Of a DNA stretch of 55,181 nucleotides, positions 33,998 to 42,513 are shown in pieces. Made by a program: the position numbers and the translations under genes. How positions within the stretch are numbered: position 1 is the first letter of the stretch; every line of letters begins with the position of its first letter. The DNA comes from Paludibacteraceae bacterium (GTDB lineage Bacteria > Bacteroidota > Bacteroidia > Bacteroidales > Paludibacteraceae). The stretch spans positions 1 to 55,181 of the forward strand of contig JAKSKR010000019.1 in assembly GCA_024401645.1 (NCBI GenBank). Direction: 5' to 3'. The notes beneath the pieces were generated by a model. It saw nothing but the letters and a program-made list of their open reading frames with translations. It was not told the origin of the DNA and made no database searches.

Positions 33998-34720
33998 ATG
34001 AAGCGTTTTTTATCTTTCATGACTATTGCAATGAAGGTGTTAGTCCTTCTTGTCCTAATATTGGTGACCATACCACTATGCGGAAGCTTCATTGGCGAAG
34101 TCATTGATTATAGACGCGACATTGTCGAACAAAGGAAATATGACAAATGTCTGCTCGACTCTTCCATGGTAAGAACGTCCGTTTTGGTGGCCGAAGAGAA
34201 ATTTTACTTATACAATGAAATGAAGAAGGAGCGAGAGGAACAACAAAAACTAGTGGAGCAGAAAGAAAAGAGAGAGCAGAGGTTTATAGAGAATATGCAG
34301 GGAAACTGGAGTCTCTCGCTTGTTAATTCCGAAGATGAAGGCAATGAATATAAAGTGAGAATAAAGGACGATAACTTAACTTTTCTTACGGTGCCTTCAA
34401 ATTTTGACAAATATGCAAGAAACTATAAAATAGCATTATATGATACTTATAACTGCGATCCGAGGTTTGGCATTATCTATTTCGATGAAGAAGGAGTGGG
34501 ACATGAAATCGGTATTTTAGAAAGGTTTCAATCTGACAACGAATGGTTGCTTAAGGTTCGGGAATTTCCAAGAAGAGCGTCTGATAATGATGAGTCGGAA
34601 ATTGAGTCTGAAGATGAGCCGGAAGATGACCACTCTAATGACGGAAATGAACACGAGGAACAAGATGAATCTGAATATTCATTCTGGAAAACATATGCAA
34701 AGTTGACTAAACAACTTTGA
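33998..34720 (+). CDS. Membrane-anchored protein with coiled coil and acidic tail (240 aa)
   Basis: Not recognised. An N-terminal membrane helix (~residues 10-35) is followed by a charged helical stretch rich in Glu, Lys and Gln (~65-98) that looks like a coiled coil. A compact domain (NWSLSLVNSEDEGNEYKVRI, GIIYFDEEGVG) resembles a small lipocalin- or META-like beta fold by eye. The C-terminal ~45 residues are very acidic (many Asp/Glu in a row). It lies 6 nt after the 171-aa gene, so they probably act together. Function unknown. Confidence 0.7.
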   Translation: MKRFLSFMTIAMKVLVLLVLILVTIPLCGSFIGEVIDYRRDIVEQRKYDKCLLDSSMVRTSVLVAEEKFYLYNEMKKEREEQQKLVEQKEKREQRFIENMQGNWSLSLVNSEDEGNEYKVRIKDDNLTFLTVPSNFDKYARNYKIALYDTYNCDPRFGIIYFDEEGVGHEIGILERFQSDNEWLLKVREFPRRASDNDESEIESEDEPEDDHSNDGNEHEEQDESEYSFWKTYAKLTKQL

Positions 34721-34840
34721 TGTTTGGCAAACGTATAATTTGATTCTTTATTCGTTTACGATTGATGTTTACTGAAAATTGGGGAGATGTATCCGTTTAG
34801 ACTACAAGTATAAACTCCCATAAAAATATAATTTTTCTAA

Positions 34841-35212
34841 ATGTTGACAAGGCTCCGTTTGTTCTATGCCTTTATGGCTGTTCTTCTAATTTTTGTGGGA
34901 TTAACATCTCGCCGTTTCGTGGCTATTCCTAGTGCAACGGGCGATTGTCTTTGGGCAATGATGGTTTTCTGTTGCTTCCGTTTCCTATTGGTACAGACTA
35001 AACTGCCGAAGGTTGCGGCCATTAGCCTGTTGACTGCCTACGTTGTAGAGTTTGCGCAACTTATTAGGTGGCCATGGTTGGTACAACTGCGTTCTACCAC
35101 ATTAGGCCACTTGGTGCTAGGGCAAGGCTTCTTATGGACAGACCTTGTTGCTTATACGGTTGGTGTGGCTCTCATCTATTTTGCATGCCGTCTTGTTGAG
35201 CGGAAATTTTAG
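34841..35212 (+). CDS. DUF2809 family membrane protein
   Basis: A 123-residue inner-membrane protein with four hydrophobic helices. The pattern SRRFVAIPSATGDCLWAMMVF, YVVEFAQL and TTLGHLVLGQGFLWTDLVAYTVG matches the DUF2809 family, whose function is unknown. It stands alone, 120 nt after the gene pair, with the terminator at 35377-35421 downstream. Confidence 0.85.
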   Translation: MLTRLRLFYAFMAVLLIFVGLTSRRFVAIPSATGDCLWAMMVFCCFRFLLVQTKLPKVAAISLLTAYVVEFAQLIRWPWLVQLRSTTLGHLVLGQGFLWTDLVAYTVGVALIYFACRLVERKF

Positions 35213-35376
35213 GGGAAGAGTGTGTCTTTCTGGTTGTGTAATTTTCTATTGTTTGCTTGGTGAGTATGGCTTTCTTTAATGTGTTGATAGATAGTGTATT
35301 GTGTAAGTTTTTACATTTTTACGTCCTTAAAAGTGTAACATTCCCCTTTACGCATTGTCAAGTAACGTTCTCTGAA

Positions 35377-35421
35377 AAACAAGTAAGGCCATCCTATGTC
35401 CTAGGGTGGCTTTACTTGTTT
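35377..35421. terminator. Bidirectional terminator
   Basis: 18-nt arms (35377-35394 with 35404-35421) pair with two wobbles and have T-rich flanks on both strands. It separates the DUF2809 gene from the convergent lipoprotein gene. Confidence 0.82.
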
Positions 35422-35437
35422 ATATCAGTCGTTGGGT

Positions 35438-35821
35438 TTATTTCTTGTCAGCCTTTTCCTTGTCCTTTGCGGCTTTGGCTGCATTTTTTGCTTCAATAAA
35501 GGCGTCAATAAGGGTGTGGTGGTTGCGTTTGTCGCGAAGCAAGAGGTCTGCCATTTCGCTTTTTTCCTTTTCGGTGAGCAAGTCCTTCACTTCAAGAAGG
35601 TTGTGCTTTGCATCTTCACCAGCCTTTACAATCTTTGTATATTCTTCTTTGTCGAACTCACTGTCGTAATTGTCTTCAGTCAATTCGCCCTTTAGGACCT
35701 TGTTGGTTAAGTTTTCCTGAAACTCAATGTAGGTTTCATATTCGCTAAAGGTTTTTGAACGCTCGTTGCCGCATGCCGAAAGCAAAAGGGCTGAAACGGC
35801 TAGAATGAGAAGTTTTTTCAT
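35438..35821 (-). CDS. Small lipoprotein, helical and charged (127 aa)
   Basis: Signal peptide with lipobox (MKKLLILAVSALLLSAC, lipid Cys17), then an all-helical, Lys/Glu-rich mature part ending in a Lys-rich tail (AAKAAKDKEKADKK). No family recognised. It has its own -7 box and terminator and is convergent with the DUF2809 gene. Confidence 0.75.
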   Translation of the reverse strand: MKKLLILAVSALLLSACGNERSKTFSEYETYIEFQENLTNKVLKGELTEDNYDSEFDKEEYTKIVKAGEDAKHNLLEVKDLLTEKEKSEMADLLLRDKRNHHTLIDAFIEAKNAAKAAKDKEKADKK

Positions 35822-35864
35822 GGTGTATATTCTGTTACTGTCGATTGTGTAATATATTCAGTTA

Positions 35865-35872
35865 CAAAAGTA
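35865..35872 (-). promoter_or_regulatory. -7 box of small lipoprotein gene
   Basis: Reads TACTTTTG on the minus strand, a full match to TAnnTTTG, 44 bp before the start. Confidence 0.45.
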
Positions 35873-35915
35873 TAAAAAATGAACTCTTTCGTAAAATTTT
35901 TAAACAGCTTCTAAA

Positions 35916-35957
35916 GAAAAGGCAACCAATTCGTTTTTCAGAATTGGTTGCCTTTTC
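35916..35957 (-). terminator. Terminator of second CotH gene
   Basis: 17-bp perfect stem (35916-35932 with 35941-35957) with T-rich flanks on both sides, 30 nt after the CotH stop. Confidence 0.92.
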
Positions 35958-35986
35958 TTATGAGAGATAGCTGGTTAGTTCGCCTG

Positions 35987-38900
35987 CTAGTCTTTTATCA
36001 GCTTTGTTCTGTAAGTGTTGTTCTTGCACTGGACTTCTACAAAGTAAAGGCCATTGCCGAAGTGCCTTACGTTTAGGCTAGCCTCGTAGCCGTTGTTGTG
36101 CTGCGTAGCAATTAGCTGACCTTTTGTGTCGAAGATGTTGATGACCTCAATTGGCTCTTCCGACTTGATGTTTACAACATCGTTTGCTGGGTTAGGGAAG
36201 AGGCTGACAATTGGGTCGATGTCGTTCTCTATGTTCTCAACATCGGTACAGAAAATGGTGTGGTTCATCTTACCTGGTGTCGATGTGTATTTCAAGCCGT
36301 CGGTGCATAGTGCATACAGTCGCCAGTCGCCATCGTTATCCATGTTGTAGCCCCACGACTCGTTAGGCTCGTGTGCCTCGAAGTCGGCTTGCGAAATGAT
36401 GTTGCTCTCTCCATCGCTTAAGAAGATGCGTTTTGGCTTGTCTACGTTTAGCTTGAAGTTCAAGTAGTTGAAACCTGCATCCTGGTCGCCCTTTGCCCAC
36501 AACAGAAGGTGTCTTTTCGGTTTAATGATGGTCTTTTCCGAACCATAAGGAATCTGTGAAAGTGCAAGTCTTGTTTCTTCGTTTGAAAGGAAGAGGCCGG
36601 CAACGTCTACGTCATTTTCGCCGTAGTTGTAGAGCTCAATCCAGTCGGGATACGTATCGTAGTCGTCCGGATTGTTCGATTTTTCGTTGCTGCTGGCACA
36701 AATCTCGTTGATGACGATGGTTGGTGTTTCTGGGTCAGCCGCAACAAACACAGCGGTAATGACGCCGTCGGCAAGTACGTTACCCTTCAACACGCCAGGC
36801 ATGTTTGGCGAACAGCCTATCTTTTCAGAGTCTTTTTGGAAGACGGTGTCTGCCGACAATTCCCAATGGTCGAACTTGTAGCCTTCGGGTGCGTAGGCCT
36901 TCAGTTCTGTGAAGAAACCGGAAAGATACTTTCCCTTAAATCCGTTAACCTTCTCACCGTTAATGGTAAAGGTGGCGTTCTCTATGTTGGCGTTTATTTC
37001 AAGGCTCTTAACCACCCCGGTTGCACCAATGTAGCCCTTCAGGTGTGTAGGAATATAGTTATGCCTTAAAAGGGCGAAGGTACGCATCTTTTTGGTCGCT
37101 TCGTTTGCATCCTTTTTGTAATGGGCGCAATATTCTTCGGTAACAATGCCTGTAATGCTGTCGAAGACGGCGTTGATGCGGTCTTGGTTTAGCGAGGTTG
37201 AAAGTTGTATGAGGTACTTGGTGGTAAATCTGCGTCTGAATTCGTTGCTCAAGCTCAAGTTCTTGAATATGGCGGTCATCCACGGAATTTTGTTGGCCCA
37301 GTCAAGTTTAATGTTTTCGGCCAGGCACCAGTTAAGCATGTTCTTGTCGTAGTTGCCAAGATAGAGGTAGTCTTTAAGTGCAAAGCCGAAATCGGTGTCG
37401 AAAAGAATCCAGCGGAAACGCGATCCTTTTTTCCTTTCACGCCAAATCTTGGTGTTGTTGCCAGGCCAGTCGCAGTTAACTACGAATTGCTGAAGAATCT
37501 GGTAGTCGATGTATTCGTCCATATCCATCATCTTGCACGCTTTCGTGTAGAGTTCTGGCGAATCTTCGTCAACTGTAGTCAAGAAGTTGACCAGCTCGTT
37601 ATAGGCTTCAAGGTCGCCCTTCGAAGCTTGAATGCCCTTTTGGTCTGATACGGTTATAAGGTCAATGTCATCCTCGTTTATGCCATAGTTTGCCTTAATG
37701 TAGTCGGCGTTGGTGCGTTCGTTGAGGTTGAAAAGACCATGGTAAACGCCATTTAGGTAGAATGCTACCGGTTGGTAGGCCTGGTAGTCTATGTTCATGC
37801 CAATGGCGAAAGTCTGAATAAGGCCGTCGCGGAAACGCACGTCGTTATAGGCTGTACCTCCGTTTCTCATGTGAATGGTTTGGTGCGCAATGTTTGGCTT
37901 CGATTGGAAGAAACGGTAACCCAGTTCGTTGTTGCCGGTTCTTTTCGATGCCTTTATTGCGTACGACTTGCTACCCATACCCCTTGAACATCCGCCTACG
38001 ATAGATGCTTCCACTTCTTGCGAAAGCACTTGCTCGCCGTTGACGAAATACTCAAAGTTGGCGGGTCGGTCCCATTCTCGATTATAGTTGGCTTTTGTCC
38101 TAATGCAGCTCTTATCTCCTCTTACACCATTTTTGCCAACGACGGCTAGGCCGAGTGAGTCGCTGAAAAAGAGGATAGAGTCGGCAGTGATAGACACCAC
38201 AGGTATGGTATAGCCTCCGCAGTCGGCATGTCTGTAATCTTCAAACACGAACGAGTTGGTGACCACGGTGCTAGGTAGTTTGCCATCGGCATAGGTAATG
38301 GCCCTTACTGCCATGTTGGTGTCAATGGCAATTGGTCCGGTATAGGGGGTGCTGGCATTGCTTGGCTCGCTGCCATTGGTGGTGTAGAAGATGGTTTCCC
38401 CCTCGGCGGCACTCAACTTCAGCATGAAACCTTCGCTCCTTAACCCACCCTTTTCGCTAAATACGGGCAACCCCGATCGTGTTAGGGTAGCGTAGGAGGT
38501 GGTGTTGGCAGCCTTCGGGCTTGGTAGCATGTAGCCAGTGCTGGTGCCAGAACGGCCATACGAAATGCGTGGCTGCATCTTGTTGTAGCCAATAGAGTCG
38601 ATAATCACACCGTTCTTCTTAATGACGAGGCTTCCGCCATCGGTGTCGAGCTTATAGGGAATGTGGTTGGCAAGTTTGCTTTCGTCTGCCCAAAGCAAGT
38701 CTAGGCTGCCACCGCCAATCTTGTAATCGAGTTCAAAGGTGTGCGACCATTTTTCTTCGCCATTTTTCTTCTTATGGCTAATGGTGTATCCGGCAATGTT
38801 TACCGAGTCTGCGCTCGTATTCTGAATCTCGATGTAACCCGAAAAGTTGAAGTTGTCGGGGTTTATTACTGTCGACAAGTTGCTCGGCATAACCTCGCTG

Positions 38901-38992
38901 AATTTCAGTTGCGCATTGGCAACACTGCACGCCGATGCCGCCATTAGGCAGGCAACAAGTCTTCTCAATTTATGAATGTGTGTGTAAAGCAT
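35987..38992 (-). CDS. Secreted CotH-kinase protein with lamin-tail domains and T9SS tail (copy 2)
   Basis: A 1001-residue paralogue of the protein at 17011-19992 with the same domain order: signal peptide; lamin-tail-like domain (KFSEVMPSNLSTVI); chitobiase-type domain (GETIFYTTNGSEPSNAS); CotH kinase-like domain with CDWPGNNTKIWRER and RFRWILFDTDFGFAL, keeping both Asp; beta-repeat (YKFDHWELSADT); second lamin-tail domain (INEICASSNEKSNNPDDYD); and a T9SS type A sorting domain (LFPNPANDVVNI, IFDTKGQ, GLYFVEVQ). Long stretches are near identical to copy 1 while linkers differ, so the pair arose by an old duplication. Expected outside the cell; substrate unknown. A TATCTTTG box lies upstream, and a strong terminator downstream. 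Confidence 0.88.
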   Translation of the reverse strand: MLYTHIHKLRRLVACLMAASACSVANAQLKFSEVMPSNLSTVINPDNFNFSGYIEIQNTSADSVNIAGYTISHKKKNGEEKWSHTFELDYKIGGGSLDLLWADESKLANHIPYKLDTDGGSLVIKKNGVIIDSIGYNKMQPRISYGRSGTSTGYMLPSPKAANTTSYATLTRSGLPVFSEKGGLRSEGFMLKLSAAEGETIFYTTNGSEPSNASTPYTGPIAIDTNMAVRAITYADGKLPSTVVTNSFVFEDYRHADCGGYTIPVVSITADSILFFSDSLGLAVVGKNGVRGDKSCIRTKANYNREWDRPANFEYFVNGEQVLSQEVEASIVGGCSRGMGSKSYAIKASKRTGNNELGYRFFQSKPNIAHQTIHMRNGGTAYNDVRFRDGLIQTFAIGMNIDYQAYQPVAFYLNGVYHGLFNLNERTNADYIKANYGINEDDIDLITVSDQKGIQASKGDLEAYNELVNFLTTVDEDSPELYTKACKMMDMDEYIDYQILQQFVVNCDWPGNNTKIWRERKKGSRFRWILFDTDFGFALKDYLYLGNYDKNMLNWCLAENIKLDWANKIPWMTAIFKNLSLSNEFRRRFTTKYLIQLSTSLNQDRINAVFDSITGIVTEEYCAHYKKDANEATKKMRTFALLRHNYIPTHLKGYIGATGVVKSLEINANIENATFTINGEKVNGFKGKYLSGFFTELKAYAPEGYKFDHWELSADTVFQKDSEKIGCSPNMPGVLKGNVLADGVITAVFVAADPETPTIVINEICASSNEKSNNPDDYDTYPDWIELYNYGENDVDVAGLFLSNEETRLALSQIPYGSEKTIIKPKRHLLLWAKGDQDAGFNYLNFKLNVDKPKRIFLSDGESNIISQADFEAHEPNESWGYNMDNDGDWRLYALCTDGLKYTSTPGKMNHTIFCTDVENIENDIDPIVSLFPNPANDVVNIKSEEPIEVINIFDTKGQLIATQHNNGYEASLNVRHFGNGLYFVEVQCKNNTYRTKLIKD

Positions 38993-39017
38993 AAACTTAT
39001 GTGCTGTTTAATGGTTG

Positions 39018-39025
39018 CAAAGATA
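39018..39025 (-). promoter_or_regulatory. -7 box of second CotH gene
   Basis: Reads TATCTTTG on the minus strand, a full match, 26 bp before the start codon. Confidence 0.5.
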
Positions 39026-39199
39026 AAATAATTTACGATAATAGCCTTATTAGTATGTCGTTTTTGAGCCGAAAGAAGGGAATAAAACTTTTGCTAGGAT
39101 CTTCTTTCGGACTTGTTATACTCTTTTTCCCGTTTTGAGTGAATCACCAACAAATGACGAGAAAAGTGGCGTGTTGGAAGATGTTGTAGGTTCTTTTCT

Positions 39200-39207
39200 T
39201 ATATTTG
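39200..39207 (+). promoter_or_regulatory. -7 box of C10 peptidase gene
   Basis: TATATTTG, full match to TAnnTTTG. It lies downstream of the first in-frame ATG (39135), supporting the ATG at 39237 as start. Confidence 0.55.
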
Positions 39208-39236
39208 CATATAAATGTTTGAAAACCTCTGCTTTC

Positions 39237-42200
39237 ATGAAGTTCATTTTTTCCATCATATCTCTACTGTTGTGCTTTAGTTCGGTTGTCAATGCCGCGC
39301 AATTGGGTGCTGAACAAGCCTTGAAACGTGCCGGATTGGTGCGCAGAACCGCATTGAAGTCTTCTGGCGGTACCATGCAACTGAAGAAAACGGTTGCCGA
39401 TAGTTTAGGCAATAATCTCTATTACGTTTACAGCAATGCAATGGACGGCAGACTCTATTTCGTTTCTGCCGACGACTGTGCTCGCCCCTTGTTGGGCTAT
39501 ACCGACGGACCTGTCGATTTTGAAACCGATTCGCTCCCGTTGCCAATGTCTCTTTGGCTCAACGACTATGCCAAGCAGATATCTCTGGGTATTCAGCACC
39601 CCGAAAAGGTGGTGAAGGGCAATCTGCTCAAGCCAACCTCTATGCTGAAATCTTTCCAAGATGAATTTCCTTCTGTCGACGTCCTGTTGCCTGCCGAGTG
39701 GGGTAATAAACCCTTTAACGGTCTTTGCCCAAAGGTCGATACCTCGAAGACTTTGGTGGGGTGCGTGGCGCTTGCCATGTTTCAGGTAATGAATTACTAC
39801 CAATATCCGCAAAAGGGACGCGACACGGTAATGTATGCAACCACGGTCGAGGGGAAGGATACGGTCTTGAAGTTAGACCTTTCGCATTCGGTTTACGATT
39901 GGGAGGCTTTGAAAGACCTCGACTCTGATGCGGGTAAGGCTACAGCTGCCGTTTTAGGACGCGATTGTGCCTACACCGTGCGTGCTTCTTTCGGCTTGAA
40001 GGGTACTTCGGCTAAATCGAGCAATATTGCAAAGGCATTGGTTCGCTACTTCGACTACGATTCTTCTATGGTTTGTGTTGGTCGCAGCAACGACAATGTC
40101 GACATCTGGTTCCGCATATTGTATAACGAACTCTCAAATGCCCGCCCCGTTGTCTATTCGGCTAACGGCAGTTACGGGCACGCTTTCGTGTGCGACGGCT
40201 ACAATGCTACCGACACGACCTTTCACTTCAATTGGAGTTGGTATGGCAAGTACAACGGCTATTATGCCTTGTCGGCTTTGAATCCGGGCCCCGATGTGTT
40301 TGACCAAGACCACATGATGGTTATTGGCATCCAGCCCCCTGGCTACTTCAAGAAGGGAACAGACCACGTCTTTGCCTATGGCGACTTGACGTTGTCGCCT
40401 AATATTGAAAAACGTGAAGGTTGCCACACGCTGTCTAGCCTGGGTGTCTCCACAACGCAAACCGGCTACGCGTCGGTAGGTGTCTATTTTGCGCCGCCAG
40501 TTTATCCAACCGCACAAGCTGCCATCAGAATTATTGACGATAACACCAACGATACTTTTGCCCTCGGCCTAAAGTTCGGAGACGCCATTAAGTCGGTGGC
40601 TGCCGTTTACGATTATGGCCTCTACATTGCGTTTAGTAGCGTGGGCATAGACAATGCCTATTCGTTCCTTACGCCAGGGTCGATCTATACCGCAAGCCTT
40701 ATGTACCGCGACTTCCCTAACGAGCCTTGGCGTCCGGTTGTGTTCCCCAAGGGGGGTGCATCGTCGGCCAAGTTCGCTGTTGGGGCAAATGGCATGTTGA
40801 CGGCACAAACCGATGCGGCGGTGGCGCCTATGCTGCAAACCTATTGGAACGTAGATAACATTAATTTCTATTGCCCGGCATGGATGAATGGTAACCGTTG
40901 TGGCGCGGGGTACGATGCCACAGCCATTGGCCAAATCATCTATGCACTAAAGGCGCCAAACCGTGTATTTGGTGACATCCATTACGACGATATTTCCCTC
41001 GACACGCTGAACTATCAGATCACGTTCTCCGACACTTATGTGGCTCCCGATGTGCCTTACATTGGCAAGGCTATCCGCACGAAGTATGGTAAGACAAGTG
41101 CTATTCATAGCGCATCGGCTATGGTCTATGGCTTGCGCAAGAACATGGGGCTTGCCAACTGCAACTACCTTTCGCGAAAGTTTGTGGAAACCGAAAACTG
41201 GATGGCCATCTTGCATAATCAGTTAAGGCAAGCTTGCCCGGTCTATTATTGTGGTTACCACATAAATGGAACCGATAGCACACGGCGTGCCTTTGTGGTC
41301 GATGGCTTTAAGGACGATTCATGCCACGTGAACTTTGGCGATGGTGGCAATGGCGACAAATATGTCGATATTGACGTGATTAACCGCACCGGTGAACACC
41401 CTGGCAACACCGATGTCTGCATGGCACATGGACAAGGTATGTTGATTAACTTCCTTACATCTTGCTCCATCGACAGTGTGAACCTGCCACAGCATCCGTT
41501 TATGCTGATGGCCCCACTTGTGGTGAATGGCGATTCTGCTTTGGAAGAATTGGATGTTGCCTCTGGCGACGAACTGACGTTGTCTTACCGCTTAACCGAC
41601 TGCACTGCCGAGAATAAGGATTATAGCAACGAGGGCAGTCTCGCGGTTGGTGTTGGCCTTTACAGGTCGGGAAAGTTAGCGTCGGTCTTGGGCGAGACGA
41701 ATGCCTTGATTGAAAAAACAGTTGGTGAGGTTGCCTTTAAGACCGGAAAGTTGATGGCGGGAACCTACGAGTTGGCATTGGTAACCAAGACGGCCGACAC
41801 GAAGTGGGAACGTGTTTACCACAATGCCGTTAACAGCATTGCTGTGTCGGTTAAAAACAATGGGAAGATTTCTTTATCTATACCTTTCAATCCTACGTTC
41901 GGTGGCGAGGTTTCGCTCGACTCTGTTCCAAAACTGGTGACCGACTCGGTCAAGGGCACCTTACTTCGTCTTCCATTCGTTAACAACACAAGGTCGCACG
42001 TCGAAGATGGGGTACGAATGGTGGTCACTACGTTGTCGGGCAACAAGTTGGAAAGCCCTAATCAGCCGATTACCGTTTATGGCAATACGCGTGTTACTTA
42101 CGACCTCCTTGTCTCTGCCGAAATGGCAAATGCCATTGAACAGGGCGGACGCTTGCAAGTGTTTGTGGGCGGCAAGGCTTTGTACGACTATACGTCTGCC

Positions 42201-42392
42201 GACGTGGTGGCTAGCTCGGCCAATGCCTTCACCGGGGCTGCAGTCTACACGGCGTCGGGTGTCTTGCTTAAGCAGTTTGAAACCGAAACTGGCCATGTTG
42301 AGCGCTATTTGAACAGCTTGCCGGTGGGCGTTTATGTGGTTAAGTGTGGTGGCGTTAGCAAAAAGGTGGTTGTAGGTAAATATGCCCAATAA
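39237..42392 (+). CDS. Secreted C10 (streptopain-like) cysteine peptidase with degenerate second C10 domain
   Basis: A 1051-residue exported peptidase; the start at 39237 gives the signal peptide MKFIFSIISLLLCFSSVVNA. A pro-region (~20-135) has the Spi/C10 inhibitor-like pattern YYVYSN, RLYFVSADDCARPLLGYTD. The first peptidase domain (~145-365) has the catalytic Cys176 in LVGCVALAMFQVMNYY and His315 in SYGHAFVCDGY, then FHFNWSWYGKYNGYYAL. A second domain (~540-745) repeats this layout (CGAGYDATAIGQIIYAL, then RRAFVVDGFKDDSCHVNFGDGG), but Cys aligns with Tyr559 and His with Arg684, so it should be inactive. The C-terminal end looks like a divergent T9SS sorting domain (YTASGVLLKQF, GVYVVKCGGV). 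C10 enzymes include streptopain and interpain. The hybrid two-component gene follows. Confidence 0.87.
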   Translation: MKFIFSIISLLLCFSSVVNAAQLGAEQALKRAGLVRRTALKSSGGTMQLKKTVADSLGNNLYYVYSNAMDGRLYFVSADDCARPLLGYTDGPVDFETDSLPLPMSLWLNDYAKQISLGIQHPEKVVKGNLLKPTSMLKSFQDEFPSVDVLLPAEWGNKPFNGLCPKVDTSKTLVGCVALAMFQVMNYYQYPQKGRDTVMYATTVEGKDTVLKLDLSHSVYDWEALKDLDSDAGKATAAVLGRDCAYTVRASFGLKGTSAKSSNIAKALVRYFDYDSSMVCVGRSNDNVDIWFRILYNELSNARPVVYSANGSYGHAFVCDGYNATDTTFHFNWSWYGKYNGYYALSALNPGPDVFDQDHMMVIGIQPPGYFKKGTDHVFAYGDLTLSPNIEKREGCHTLSSLGVSTTQTGYASVGVYFAPPVYPTAQAAIRIIDDNTNDTFALGLKFGDAIKSVAAVYDYGLYIAFSSVGIDNAYSFLTPGSIYTASLMYRDFPNEPWRPVVFPKGGASSAKFAVGANGMLTAQTDAAVAPMLQTYWNVDNINFYCPAWMNGNRCGAGYDATAIGQIIYALKAPNRVFGDIHYDDISLDTLNYQITFSDTYVAPDVPYIGKAIRTKYGKTSAIHSASAMVYGLRKNMGLANCNYLSRKFVETENWMAILHNQLRQACPVYYCGYHINGTDSTRRAFVVDGFKDDSCHVNFGDGGNGDKYVDIDVINRTGEHPGNTDVCMAHGQGMLINFLTSCSIDSVNLPQHPFMLMAPLVVNGDSALEELDVASGDELTLSYRLTDCTAENKDYSNEGSLAVGVGLYRSGKLASVLGETNALIEKTVGEVAFKTGKLMAGTYELALVTKTADTKWERVYHNAVNSIAVSVKNNGKISLSIPFNPTFGGEVSLDSVPKLVTDSVKGTLLRLPFVNNTRSHVEDGVRMVVTTLSGNKLESPNQPITVYGNTRVTYDLLVSAEMANAIEQGGRLQVFVGGKALYDYTSADVVASSANAFTGAAVYTASGVLLKQFETETGHVERYLNSLPVGVYVVKCGGVSKKVVVGKYAQ

Positions 42393-42478
42393 CGGCATAT
42401 TGTTTCCTAATTTGCGTGCTTTGCCCCGAAAATGTGCTTTTTTGTTGCTTTTTGTGCCGAAGTTTGTGCGTTTTTGTT

Positions 42479-42486
42479 TACTTTTA
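42479..42486 (+). promoter_or_regulatory. Possible -7 box of hybrid two-component gene
   Basis: TACTTTTA, 7/8 match to TAnnTTTG, 28 bp before the start codon; weak. Confidence 0.3.
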
Positions 42487-42513
42487 GACTGATTTATTGT
42501 CAGTTTATCTAGG

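Noticed and set aside
39135..39236. Upstream start for the C10 peptidase
   Set aside because: It lies ahead of the -7 box at 39200 and would bury the signal peptide.
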